A DNA stretch of 64,000 bases. Source: Kitasatospora phosalacinea. Its GTDB lineage: Bacteria; Actinomycetota; Actinomycetes; Streptomycetales; Streptomycetaceae. Location: contig NZ_JNYE01000014.1 in NCBI RefSeq assembly GCF_000717185.1, positions 89,731 through 153,730 on the forward strand, written 5' to 3'. The notes beneath the pieces are model-generated. The model did no database searches and was not told the DNA's origin. It worked only from the letters and a program-made list of their open reading frames with translations. A program made the position numbers and the translations under genes. This document shows positions 1 to 6,897 of the stretch, piece by piece (positions within the stretch are counted from its first letter, which is position 1; each line of letters opens with the position of its first letter).

Positions 1-1
1 C

Positions 2-2131
2 ACCGCCGAGCAGATCGGCGCCGCCCTGGACGGCGTCGTCCCCGCCGACCGGCTCCGCGCGGGCGTCGACAAGCTCCGCGCGGGCGGCTGGGTCACCGCC
101 GCCGACCCGGCCACCGACCGCCCCGGCGCGGCCTTCTTCGAGATGGCCGGGCAGGACGGCGACACCGCGATGACCGCGCTGCGCAGCGCCACCGTCCGGG
201 TCGAGGTGCACGGGGAGCTCGACCCCGCCCCGTTCCTGGCCGCGCTGGCCGCCGCGGGCGTCACCGTCGACCCGGACGCCGCCTTCACCGTCGCGCTCAC
301 CGAGGACTACCTCCACCCCGGCCTGGCCGAACGCAACCGGCAGGCCCTCGCCGACGGCCGCCCCTGGCTGCTGGCCCGCCCGGTCGGCTCGATCGTCTGG
401 GTCGGCCCGGTGTTCAGCCCCGACGCCCCGGGGGCCGAGAACACCGAGGGCTCCGGCTGCTGGGAGTGCCTGGCGCACCGGCTGTCCGCCAACCGGCAGT
501 CGCTCAGCTACCTCCAGCACCGCCTCGGCCAGGACGGGCCGATCCCCACCGCCGGGGCCCACCTGCCCGCCACCCTGGCGCTCGGCACCCAGCTCGCCGC
601 CCTGGAGACCGCCAAGTGGCTGGCCGGGGCCCGCCCGGCGCAGCCCGCCGTCACCACCCTGGACACTGTGCTGCTGGAGAGCGAGAAGCACGTCCTGGTG
701 CGCCGCCCGCAGTGCGCCGCCTGCGGCGACGACGCGATGGTGGCGCAGCGCCAGCTCGCCCCCGTCCGCTTCGAGTCCCGGCCCAAGGCGTTCACCGCCG
801 ACGGCGGCCACCGCTCCGCCTCGCCCGAGGACATGCTGGAGAAGTACCGCCCCCAGCTCAGCCCGGTCACCGGCGTGGTCACCACCCTCGTCCCCGCCGC
901 CCGCACCCCCACCGGCCTGCGGGTCTACGTCTCCGGGCAGAACCTCTCCCGGCAGAGCGGCGACCTCAGGCAGCTGCGCACCGGCCTGCGCTCGGTCTCC
1001 TGCGGCAAGGGCCGCACCGACGTGCAGGCCCGGGCCTCCGCGCTCGGCGAGGCCATGGAGCGCTTCTCCGGCGTCTTCCAGGGCGACGAGGCCCGCCGCA
1101 CCGCGACCTACGCCGAACTCGGCGACGCCGCGATCCACCCCTCCCGCACCCTGCTCTACTCCGCCAGGCAGTACGCCGAGCGCGACCGCTGGAACGCCAA
1201 GCAGTCGATGTTCAACGTCGTGCCCGTCCCGTTCCGCGCGGACGACCCGATCGAGTGGTCCCCGGCCTGGTCGCTGACCGAGCAGCGGCACCGCTGGCTG
1301 CCCACCCAGGCGATGTACTACGGCTACCGGCACGCCGGCCGGTTCTACGCCGCGGGCGACTCCAACGGCTGCGCGGCCGGCACCTCCTTCGAGGACGCCG
1401 TGCTCCAGGGATTCCTGGAACTCGTCGAACGGGACGCCGTCGCGCTGTGGTGGTACAACCGCGTCCAGCGCCCCGCCGTCGACCTGGACGCCTTCGGCGA
1501 CCCGTACGTCGACCAGCTCCGCGAGGTCTACCGCGGCCTGCGCCGGGAGATCTGGGCGCTCGACCTGACCGCCGACTTCGGCATCCCCGTCGTCGGCGCG
1601 TTCTCCCGCCGCACGGACGCCGGGCGGGGCGGCACCAACGAGGACGTGCTGATCGCGTTCGGCGCCCACCTCGACCCGCACATCGCGCTCACCCGCGCCC
1701 TGACCGAGATGAACCAGTTCCTCGGCCCCGTCGCCGGGGACGAGCACGGCCGGGTCAGCTACGCGGGCGCCGACCCCGAGCAGAAGGCCTGGTGGACCAC
1801 CGCCACCGTCGCCAACCAGCCCTACCTGCTGCCCGACCCCGACGCCCCGCGCTCCACCCCCGCCAGTTGGCTCCCGCTCGCGGGCGCCGACCTCGCCGAC
1901 GACCTGGCGCTCGTCCAGAAGATCGTCGAGGACCGCGGCATGGAGTTCCTGGTCGCCGACCAGACCCGCCCCGACGTGGGCCTGCCCGTCGCCCGGGTGA
2001 TCGTTCCCGGCATGCGGCACTTCTGGGCCAGGTTCGCGCCCGGCCGGCTCTACGACGTCCCGGTCCGGCTCGGCTGGCTGGACACCCCGACCCCGGAGAG
2101 CGAGCTCAACCCGATCCCCGTCTTCATCTGA
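2..2131 (+). CDS. Fused azoline-forming cyclodehydratase (E1-like + YcaO), 5' end outside window
   Basis: The reading frame is open to the left edge, so this is the C-terminal 709 residues of a longer protein. The visible part begins in a winged-helix/E1-like leader-binding region. It carries two CxxC pairs typical of the zinc site of E1-like cyclodehydratase partners (GCWEC near visible residue 152, CAACG near 238). The YcaO domain follows, with the ATP-site helices SALGEAMERFSG (about 345) and LELVERDAVALWW (about 473). The C-terminus NPIPVFI resembles the proline-rich tail that azoline-forming YcaO enzymes need. By family knowledge it would bind a precursor-peptide leader and use ATP to cyclise Cys/Ser/Thr to thiazoline/oxazoline. 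A SagB-type dehydrogenase follows 53 bp downstream, fitting oxidation to azoles. No precursor peptide is visible here; it may lie upstream. Confidence 0.88.
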   Translation, partial: TAEQIGAALDGVVPADRLRAGVDKLRAGGWVTAADPATDRPGAAFFEMAGQDGDTAMTALRSATVRVEVHGELDPAPFLAALAAAGVTVDPDAAFTVALTEDYLHPGLAERNRQALADGRPWLLARPVGSIVWVGPVFSPDAPGAENTEGSGCWECLAHRLSANRQSLSYLQHRLGQDGPIPTAGAHLPATLALGTQLAALETAKWLAGARPAQPAVTTLDTVLLESEKHVLVRRPQCAACGDDAMVAQRQLAPVRFESRPKAFTADGGHRSASPEDMLEKYRPQLSPVTGVVTTLVPAARTPTGLRVYVSGQNLSRQSGDLRQLRTGLRSVSCGKGRTDVQARASALGEAMERFSGVFQGDEARRTATYAELGDAAIHPSRTLLYSARQYAERDRWNAKQSMFNVVPVPFRADDPIEWSPAWSLTEQRHRWLPTQAMYYGYRHAGRFYAAGDSNGCAAGTSFEDAVLQGFLELVERDAVALWWYNRVQRPAVDLDAFGDPYVDQLREVYRGLRREIWALDLTADFGIPVVGAFSRRTDAGRGGTNEDVLIAFGAHLDPHIALTRALTEMNQFLGPVAGDEHGRVSYAGADPEQKAWWTTATVANQPYLLPDPDAPRSTPASWLPLAGADLADDLALVQKIVEDRGMEFLVADQTRPDVGLPVARVIVPGMRHFWARFAPGRLYDVPVRLGWLDTPTPESELNPIPVFI

Positions 2132-2184
2132 CCGACGCGCGGGGCAGCCGGGCCCGGCTGCCCCGCCCCTCCGGGGAGGTACCC

Positions 2185-3711
2185 GTGACCGTCATCGACA
2201 CCCTGCCGCCCGCCCCCGCCACCGGGGGCCACCACCCGCTGCGCCGCCTGCTGCGACTGCGCCCCGAGGTCGACGTCACCGCCCAGGGCGCCGACGTCGA
2301 ACTCGCCCACCCGTGGGGCCGCCAGCGCGTCCACGCCCTCGGCGAGCGCACCGTCACCGCGCTGCTCGACCTCACCCGCACCGACGCCGACCTCGACCTG
2401 CTGGCGCTCGACCACGTCCGGCTGCTGAAGCTGCTCGAACGCTTCCCGTACCTGGTCACCACCACCGTCACCGACCCGCTCGGCACCCCGCTGGCCACCG
2501 CCGTGCCGATCGCCCGCTCCGCCACCCTGCCCGGATTCGCCCGCCCCACCGGCGAGTTGGTGCTCTCCCGGTTCGCCTACCTGCGCCGCCTGCCGGACGG
2601 CCAGGGCCAGGACGGCGAGAGCTGCGTCCTCGAATCGCCGATGGCGCCGTTCCGCCTCACCCTGCACCAGGCCGCCGCCGGAGCCTTCGTCGCCGCGCTC
2701 AGCACCTCCCGCACCGCCGGGGCCGCCGCCCTGCTCGCCGGGATGAGCCCCGCCGAGGGCGAGGCGCTGGCCGGACTGCTCGCGGGCGGCGGCTTCCTGG
2801 ACGCGGGCAAGGGCGCCGAGGCCCCGCTCTGGGACTTCCACGACCTGCTGTTCCACGCCCGCAGCCGCCCCGGCCGCCACGACTACCCCACCGGCGGCGT
2901 CTTCGCCCACCAGGACGTCCCGCAGCTGCCCGCGGTCTCCGCCCCCGGCACCCGCGAGGAGGGCGAGGGCATCGACCTGCCCGTCCCCGACTGGGACACC
3001 GTCGTCGCCCGCGACCCCGCGCTCAGCGAAGTCCTGGAGGGCCGCCGCTCGGTGCGCTCCTACGCCGACGCCCCCGTCACCCTCGACCAGCTCGCCGAAC
3101 TGCTCTACCGGGTGGCCCGGGTCCGCCGGGTCATCCCCGGCGACCCCGCCGACCCGCACGGCTACGACGGCGTCGAACGCCCCTACCCGGCCGGCGGCGC
3201 CACCGGCGAACTCGAGGTCTACCTCTCGGTGGTCAAGTGCACCGGCCTGGAACCCGGCGTCTACCGCTACGACGCCGCCGCCCACCGGCTGCGCCCCCGC
3301 CCGTTCCAGCACCCGGGCGAGGAGGCCGCGTTCAGCGAACTCGTCACCGCCGCCTGGCGCGCCACCGCCTGCACCGTCGACCCGCAGGTGCTGCTCACCG
3401 TCACCAGCCGCTTCGGCCGGCTCTCCTGGAAGTACAGCCAGATCGCGTACGCGCTGACCCTCAAGCACGTCGGCGTGCTCTACCAGACGCTCTACCTGGT
3501 CGCCACCGCGATGGGCCTGGCCCCGTGCGGCCTCGGCTCCGGCGACACCGACGCCGCCGCCCGGGCGCTCGGCCTGGACTGGACGGCGGAGTCCTCGGTC
3601 GGCGAGTTCCTGATCGGCAGCCGCCCGGCCGGGGTGCCGCGCACCGCGCACGGCTTCGCGGACGTGGTGGACGCCGCCCGCGCCGGGGAGGGCTTCGGCG
3701 AGAACTTCTAG
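2185..3711 (+). CDS. SagB-type FMN-dependent azoline dehydrogenase
   Basis: Encodes 508 residues from a GTG start chosen because GGGGAGGT lies 4 bases upstream. The C-terminal half (about residues 280-490) is a nitroreductase-fold FMN domain opening with the family signature RRSVRSYADAPVT. Further conserved blocks are YPAGGATG, LEPGVYRYD and PCGLGSGD. The N-terminal half is the variable SagB-type region. In thiazole/oxazole-modified peptide pathways SagB homologues oxidise azolines made by the YcaO enzyme to aromatic azoles, which matches the gene immediately upstream on the same strand. A perfect hairpin terminates it against the convergent regulator gene. Function by family and context is likely; the substrate is unknown. 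Confidence 0.88.
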   Translation: MTVIDTLPPAPATGGHHPLRRLLRLRPEVDVTAQGADVELAHPWGRQRVHALGERTVTALLDLTRTDADLDLLALDHVRLLKLLERFPYLVTTTVTDPLGTPLATAVPIARSATLPGFARPTGELVLSRFAYLRRLPDGQGQDGESCVLESPMAPFRLTLHQAAAGAFVAALSTSRTAGAAALLAGMSPAEGEALAGLLAGGGFLDAGKGAEAPLWDFHDLLFHARSRPGRHDYPTGGVFAHQDVPQLPAVSAPGTREEGEGIDLPVPDWDTVVARDPALSEVLEGRRSVRSYADAPVTLDQLAELLYRVARVRRVIPGDPADPHGYDGVERPYPAGGATGELEVYLSVVKCTGLEPGVYRYDAAAHRLRPRPFQHPGEEAAFSELVTAAWRATACTVDPQVLLTVTSRFGRLSWKYSQIAYALTLKHVGVLYQTLYLVATAMGLAPCGLGSGDTDAAARALGLDWTAESSVGEFLIGSRPAGVPRTAHGFADVVDAARAGEGFGENF

Positions 3712-3737
3712 GACCCCCGCGCCCGTACGCACGCCTG

Positions 3738-3766
3738 CGACCCGTCAGCGGGAACCTGACGGGTCG
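3738..3766. terminator. Bidirectional hairpin terminator
   Basis: Perfect 10-bp inverted repeat (CGACCCGTCA / TGACGGGTCG) with a 9-nt loop, lying between the ends of two convergent genes, the SagB-type dehydrogenase and the response regulator. Confidence 0.75.
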
Positions 3767-3793
3767 TCGGCGAGCCCTTCTCCTTCGAGCGCC

Positions 3794-4483
3794 CTACAGC
3801 CAGCCGCACTCGCGGGCGATCCGGATCGCGTCGCAGCGGTTGCGGGCCCTGGTCTTGGCGATCGCCGCCGAGACGTAGTTGCGCACCGTCCCCGGCGAGA
3901 GCGACAGCGCCGCGGCCGCCTCCCGCACCGTGCTGCCCTCGGCGATCTCGCCCAGCACCGCCAGCTCCCGGCGGCTCAGCGGCCCGGCCTGCCCGGCCCG
4001 CACCACGTCCAGCACCAGCCGCGGGTCGTACACCCGGCCGCCGCGGGCCAGTTCGCGCACCGCCGCGATCAGCGCCGCCGCCTGCACGTCCTTCAGCAGG
4101 ACCCCGGCCGCGCCCTCCACCAGCGCCCGCCGCAGCTCCGCCGTCCGCGGCAGCGCCGGGACGAGCAGCAGCACCGCCGTGCCGGGCGCCGCCTGCTGCA
4201 CCTGCCGGGCCAGCGCCGGACCGTCCGGCTGCTCCGGCTCCAGGCCCAGCACCGCCACCGCGGGCCGCACCCGGGCGGCCGCCGCCGCGGCCTCCTCGCC
4301 GCGGGCCGCCTCGGCGACCACCGCGAGGTCCTCCTCCCGGTCCAGCAGGGCCCCCAGGCCCGAGCGGAACAGGTGGTGGCCGTCGGCCAGCAGGATCCCG
4401 GCCGGGTCCGCCGCCGCCCCGGCGAGCGGGAACCGGTCCGTCATGGCCCGCTGCTCCAGCGGGCGTTCCAGTGCGGTCGTCAT
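3794..4483 (-). CDS. NarL/LuxR-family response regulator lacking the phospho-acceptor Asp
   Basis: A 229-residue protein with an N-terminal receiver-like domain and a C-terminal LuxR-type helix-turn-helix (about 168-229; SRRELAVLGEIAEGS, then GTVRNYVSAAIAK). The HTH subgroup resembles DesR-like regulators. The receiver is degenerate. The acidic pair that normally reads DD is DG in ILLADGHHLF. The position of the phospho-acceptor Asp is Gly (AVAVLGLE). The conserved Lys (VLLKD) is kept. It is therefore unlikely to be controlled by aspartate phosphorylation and may be ligand- or partner-controlled. The start has GGGGAGG 7 bases upstream. It lies 31 bp downstream of a small secreted-protein gene on the same strand, so the two probably form an operon. 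No histidine kinase is nearby. Confidence 0.85.
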   Translation of the reverse strand: MTTALERPLEQRAMTDRFPLAGAAADPAGILLADGHHLFRSGLGALLDREEDLAVVAEAARGEEAAAAAARVRPAVAVLGLEPEQPDGPALARQVQQAAPGTAVLLLVPALPRTAELRRALVEGAAGVLLKDVQAAALIAAVRELARGGRVYDPRLVLDVVRAGQAGPLSRRELAVLGEIAEGSTVREAAAALSLSPGTVRNYVSAAIAKTRARNRCDAIRIARECGWL

Positions 4484-4514
4484 CCGCGCGCCTCCCCGGT
4501 CCGTTCCGGTCCGA

Positions 4515-4799
4515 TCAGCCCCAGCCCCAGGTACCGGACTCCTGCGCGCCGCCGGTCGGGCTGCCGGACGGGCTCGGGCTGCCGGACGGCACGGGCACCG
4601 GGTCGGACACGCCGGGGCCGATCACGACCGCCTGCGCCCCCGCGCCGGCGGGCTGCTGCGGGCCGTCCGCGACCGCCCCGTCGGCGGTGACCGCGGCGCC
4701 GTGGCGGGTCGGCCCGGCGAGTTCGGCGGCGGTGGCGACGCCACCCACGGTCAGTGCGCCAAGTACGGCAATCGCGGCAATTCGGATGTTCAGCGACAT
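4515..4799 (-). CDS. Small secreted protein, unknown function
   Basis: A 94-residue protein starting at ATG 4799 with an AGAGGA-type ribosome site. The N-terminus MSLNIRIAAIAVLGALTVGG followed by VATAAE is a clear signal peptide. The mature part is rich in Ala, Gly, Pro and Ser, with a PSPSGSP stretch and an aromatic Trp-Gly tail (GTWGWG). There is no cysteine, so it is an unlikely azole-RiPP precursor, though it does contain Ser and Thr. I do not recognise a family. It heads an apparent operon with the atypical response regulator. Confidence 0.6.
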   Translation of the reverse strand: MSLNIRIAAIAVLGALTVGGVATAAELAGPTRHGAAVTADGAVADGPQQPAGAGAQAVVIGPGVSDPVPVPSGSPSPSGSPTGGAQESGTWGWG

Positions 4800-4972
4800 G
4801 GGAGTGCCCGGTCCTCTCGCGTTCGGCTGATCCCCGGGCTGCCACCGGGGAGCGTGGTGTGAGCCGTCGTCAGGCGTCCGGTGCGCTCCGCGTCCCCCGC
4901 CGGGGGCTGCTGCCGCGGTTCCCGCTCCGTCGTCCTTCCGACAACAACGAGAGTGCTCCCGGCGGCGCCTCC

Positions 4973-5004
4973 GTGCCAGTGCCCGGGGCTGGCACCAGAG
5001 TGCC
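4973..5004. promoter_or_regulatory. Nested inverted repeats, candidate operator
   Basis: Two overlapping inverted repeats share an arm: GTGCCAG-N9-CTGGCAC (4973-4995) and GGCAC-CAGA-GTGCC (4991-5004). They lie in the 250-bp gap upstream of the small secreted-protein/response-regulator pair. I infer a regulator binding site; no protein is assigned. Confidence 0.4.
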
Positions 5005-5049
5005 GTGACACCCTGAGGACAGCTCCGGACCTGCATTGTTGATGTACCG

Positions 5050-5379
5050 TCAATTGCGGGCGCGGTCCTGCCACCGCCCCAGCGCGAACCACGGATCCGC
5101 CTCGCACCGCACCACCGACCAGCCCGCCAGCGGCCCGCCCGGCCCCACCAGCGCCCCCGCCCCCGCCCGCAACGCCCACTCCGCCGCCAGCAGCGAGGAG
5201 GCCGTCAGGAAGCACACCGCCCCCAGCCCCGCCGCGTCCTCCCGCACCCGCGCGTGGCACACCCGGGCCCCGTCCAGCGGCAGCCGCAGCAGCAGCGCCC
5301 GCACCGGACCGGCCCCGGCCGCCTCCGGGCAGCCGTCCGCAACGGGCGGCGGAACCAGCTCCAGACGGATCGCGTACAT
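5050..5379 (-). CDS. Hypothetical protein
   Basis: A 109-residue protein from ATG 5379, with coding-type third-position GC. It has no signal peptide or membrane segment that I can define. It begins MYAIRLELVPPP and contains a small-residue-rich middle and a C-terminal region with WFALGRWQDRAR. I do not recognise the family. It is divergent from the LuxR-type regulator gene to its right and points toward the secreted-protein gene on the same strand, from which 250 bp with candidate operators separates it. Confidence 0.55.
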   Translation of the reverse strand: MYAIRLELVPPPVADGCPEAAGAGPVRALLLRLPLDGARVCHARVREDAAGLGAVCFLTASSLLAAEWALRAGAGALVGPGGPLAGWSVVRCEADPWFALGRWQDRARN

Positions 5380-5525
5380 TCGTCCAGCGTGGCAAACCCC
5401 GCGCTGCTCCGGGGGGTTGGGCGGGTGTCAGATCCCCGCCTGGCACGAATATGACAGTTGCCGGGCGCTCTTCACGACCCGCCCACCAGTGCGACAGAAT
5501 CTCCGCAAGCCAGTTCTCCCGCCGT

Positions 5526-5556
5526 CCGGTCAGCGCTAGTCTGACGCCCGGTCAGC
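5526..5556 (+). promoter_or_regulatory. Promoter with direct repeats 22 bp apart
   Basis: The 9-mer CCGGTCAGC occurs at 5526-5534 and 5548-5556, exactly 22 bp (two helical turns) apart. The copies flank a -10-like hexamer TAGTCT at 5537-5542. This fits an operator overlapping the promoter of the downstream regulator gene, possibly autoregulatory (inference). Confidence 0.45.
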
Positions 5557-5599
5557 AGGAATCCGGGGGATGCGCGGCACCTGCGCGCTGGAGGTCGAC

Positions 5600-5656
5600 A
5601 TGGGCAGAACCACGAGAACGGGCACCGGGCCGGGCACGCGGAAGACCGGCCGTTGA
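5600..5656 (+). CDS. 18-residue leader ORF coupled to the LuxR-type regulator
   Basis: ATG 5600 is preceded by GGAGG with 5-nt spacing, one of the best ribosome sites in the window. The predicted peptide is MGRTTRTGTGPGTRKTGR. Its TGA stop (5654-5656) overlaps the TTG start (5653-5655) of the next gene, giving a TTGA overlap. Two of its five Arg codons are AGA, a rare codon in such genomes. It probably acts as a translational leader for the regulator, whose own start lacks a good ribosome site. Whether the peptide has a function is unknown. Confidence 0.5.
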   Translation: MGRTTRTGTGPGTRKTGR

Positions 5657-6669
5657 CCGCCGGCGGCCCGATCGGGCTCGACGCGTTCGGCGAAGCGGTG
5701 TACCGCGCCATGCTGCTCCACCCCGACCTCGACACCGGCGGCCTGGCCGGACACCTCGACGCCACCGAGTCCGAGGTCTGCGGCGCCCTCGACCGGCTCG
5801 CCGACCTCGCCCTCACCCGCCCCGCCAGCTGCGGCACCCGCTGGCGCGCCGTCAACCCCGAACGCGGCCTCGCCGCCCTCCTCGCCCACCAGGAGGCCGA
5901 GGAGGCCCGCCGCCAGCGCGAAGCCGAACGCAGCCGCGCCGCGATGGCCGGGCTCATCGCCGAGTACGCCAGCATCCACGCCCCCGGCGCGGGCGAGCAG
6001 CGCGGCATCGAGATGCTCGCCAGCCTCGACCAGGTCCGCGACCGGCTCATCCAACTCGCCTCCGACGCCACCGCCGAAGTCCTCTCCTTCGCCCCCGGCG
6101 GCCCCCAGCCCGCCCCCGTCATGGAAGCCAGCCGCGCCCTCGACCAGGAGACCCTCGAACGAGGCGTCCGGATGCGCACCGTCTACCAGGACAGCGTCCG
6201 CAACGACCCCGCCACCGTCCAGTACGCCCGCTGGCTGCACGGCCTCGGCGGCGCCGTCCGCACCACCCCCACCCTCCCGCTGCGCATGATCGTCGTCGAC
6301 AACGCCACCGCCATCGTCCCGATCGACCCCGACGACCCCCGCAAGGGCGCCGTCCTCCTCCAGAGCCCCGGCGTAGTCGCCGCCCTCCGCGCCCTCTTCG
6401 ACCAGGTCTGGGAACACGCCCGCCCCCTCGGCGAGAGCCCCCAACGCGACCCCCGCGGCCTCACCGGCCAGGAACGCGAACTCCTCCGCCTCCTCGCCGA
6501 AGGCCTCACCGACGAACGCGCCGGCCAACGCCTCGGCGTCTCCCTCCGCACCGTCCGCCGCATGATGGCCGACCTGATGATCCGCATGGACGCCCGCAGC
6601 CGCTTCCAAGCCGGCATCCACGTAGCCACCCTCGGCTGGCTGGAAACCCCCGAAGACGCCCCCGCCTGA
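5653..6669 (+). CDS. LuxR-family transcriptional regulator with TrmB-like N-terminus
   Basis: A 338-residue protein starting at TTG. The order is: winged-helix region (about 1-75), charged helical linker (AEEARRQREAERSR), a middle domain of the kind found in TrmB/phospholipase-D-like regulators (about 115-250), and a C-terminal LuxR HTH (about 275-330, GLTGQERELLRLLAEGLTDE). There is no receiver domain. This architecture is common among pathway regulators of actinomycete natural-product clusters. Translation appears coupled to the 18-codon ORF upstream. It may control the azole-RiPP genes at the left edge, but this is inferred from proximity only. Confidence 0.82.
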   Translation: MTAGGPIGLDAFGEAVYRAMLLHPDLDTGGLAGHLDATESEVCGALDRLADLALTRPASCGTRWRAVNPERGLAALLAHQEAEEARRQREAERSRAAMAGLIAEYASIHAPGAGEQRGIEMLASLDQVRDRLIQLASDATAEVLSFAPGGPQPAPVMEASRALDQETLERGVRMRTVYQDSVRNDPATVQYARWLHGLGGAVRTTPTLPLRMIVVDNATAIVPIDPDDPRKGAVLLQSPGVVAALRALFDQVWEHARPLGESPQRDPRGLTGQERELLRLLAEGLTDERAGQRLGVSLRTVRRMMADLMIRMDARSRFQAGIHVATLGWLETPEDAPA

Positions 6670-6706
6670 CCCCCAGCCCCCTACCTGGACGGGACGGGGC
6701 ACGGCT

Positions 6707-6892
6707 GCCCGCCGCAGGTGCTTGCGGCGTCCCGGCCCGATCGTCCACCGCCACGCCCGCCCGCCGCAGGCGCCCCTGCCGGGGCCGGGCGCGGTTCTGC
6801 GTGTCACGGGGCTGCCCGCCGCAGGCGTCTCCACCGCAGTCCGTCCGGCACGGCTGCCCGCCGCGGGCGTATCCGTCCGGGCCCGCCGCAGG
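6707..6892. repeat. Cluster of five GCCCGCCGCAGG repeats
   Basis: The 12-mer GCCCGCCGCAGG occurs at 6707-6718, 6759-6770, 6814-6825 and 6881-6892. A one-mismatch copy (GCCCGCCGCGGG) lies at 6856-6867. All sit in the 228-bp gap between two convergent genes, the LuxR-type regulator and murJ. This looks like an interspersed intergenic repeat family; I see no coding evidence. Confidence 0.6.
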
Positions 6893-6897
6893 TGGTG

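Noticed and set aside
466..2180. A long forward frame overlapping the cyclodehydratase, upstream of the SagB start
   Set aside because: Arg/Pro/Ala-rich composition typical of an off-frame shadow; the real gene starts at GTG 2185.
4515..4799. The small secreted ORF as precursor of the azole RiPP
   Set aside because: It has a normal signal peptide, no Cys and no leader/core layout; kept only as an unknown secreted protein.
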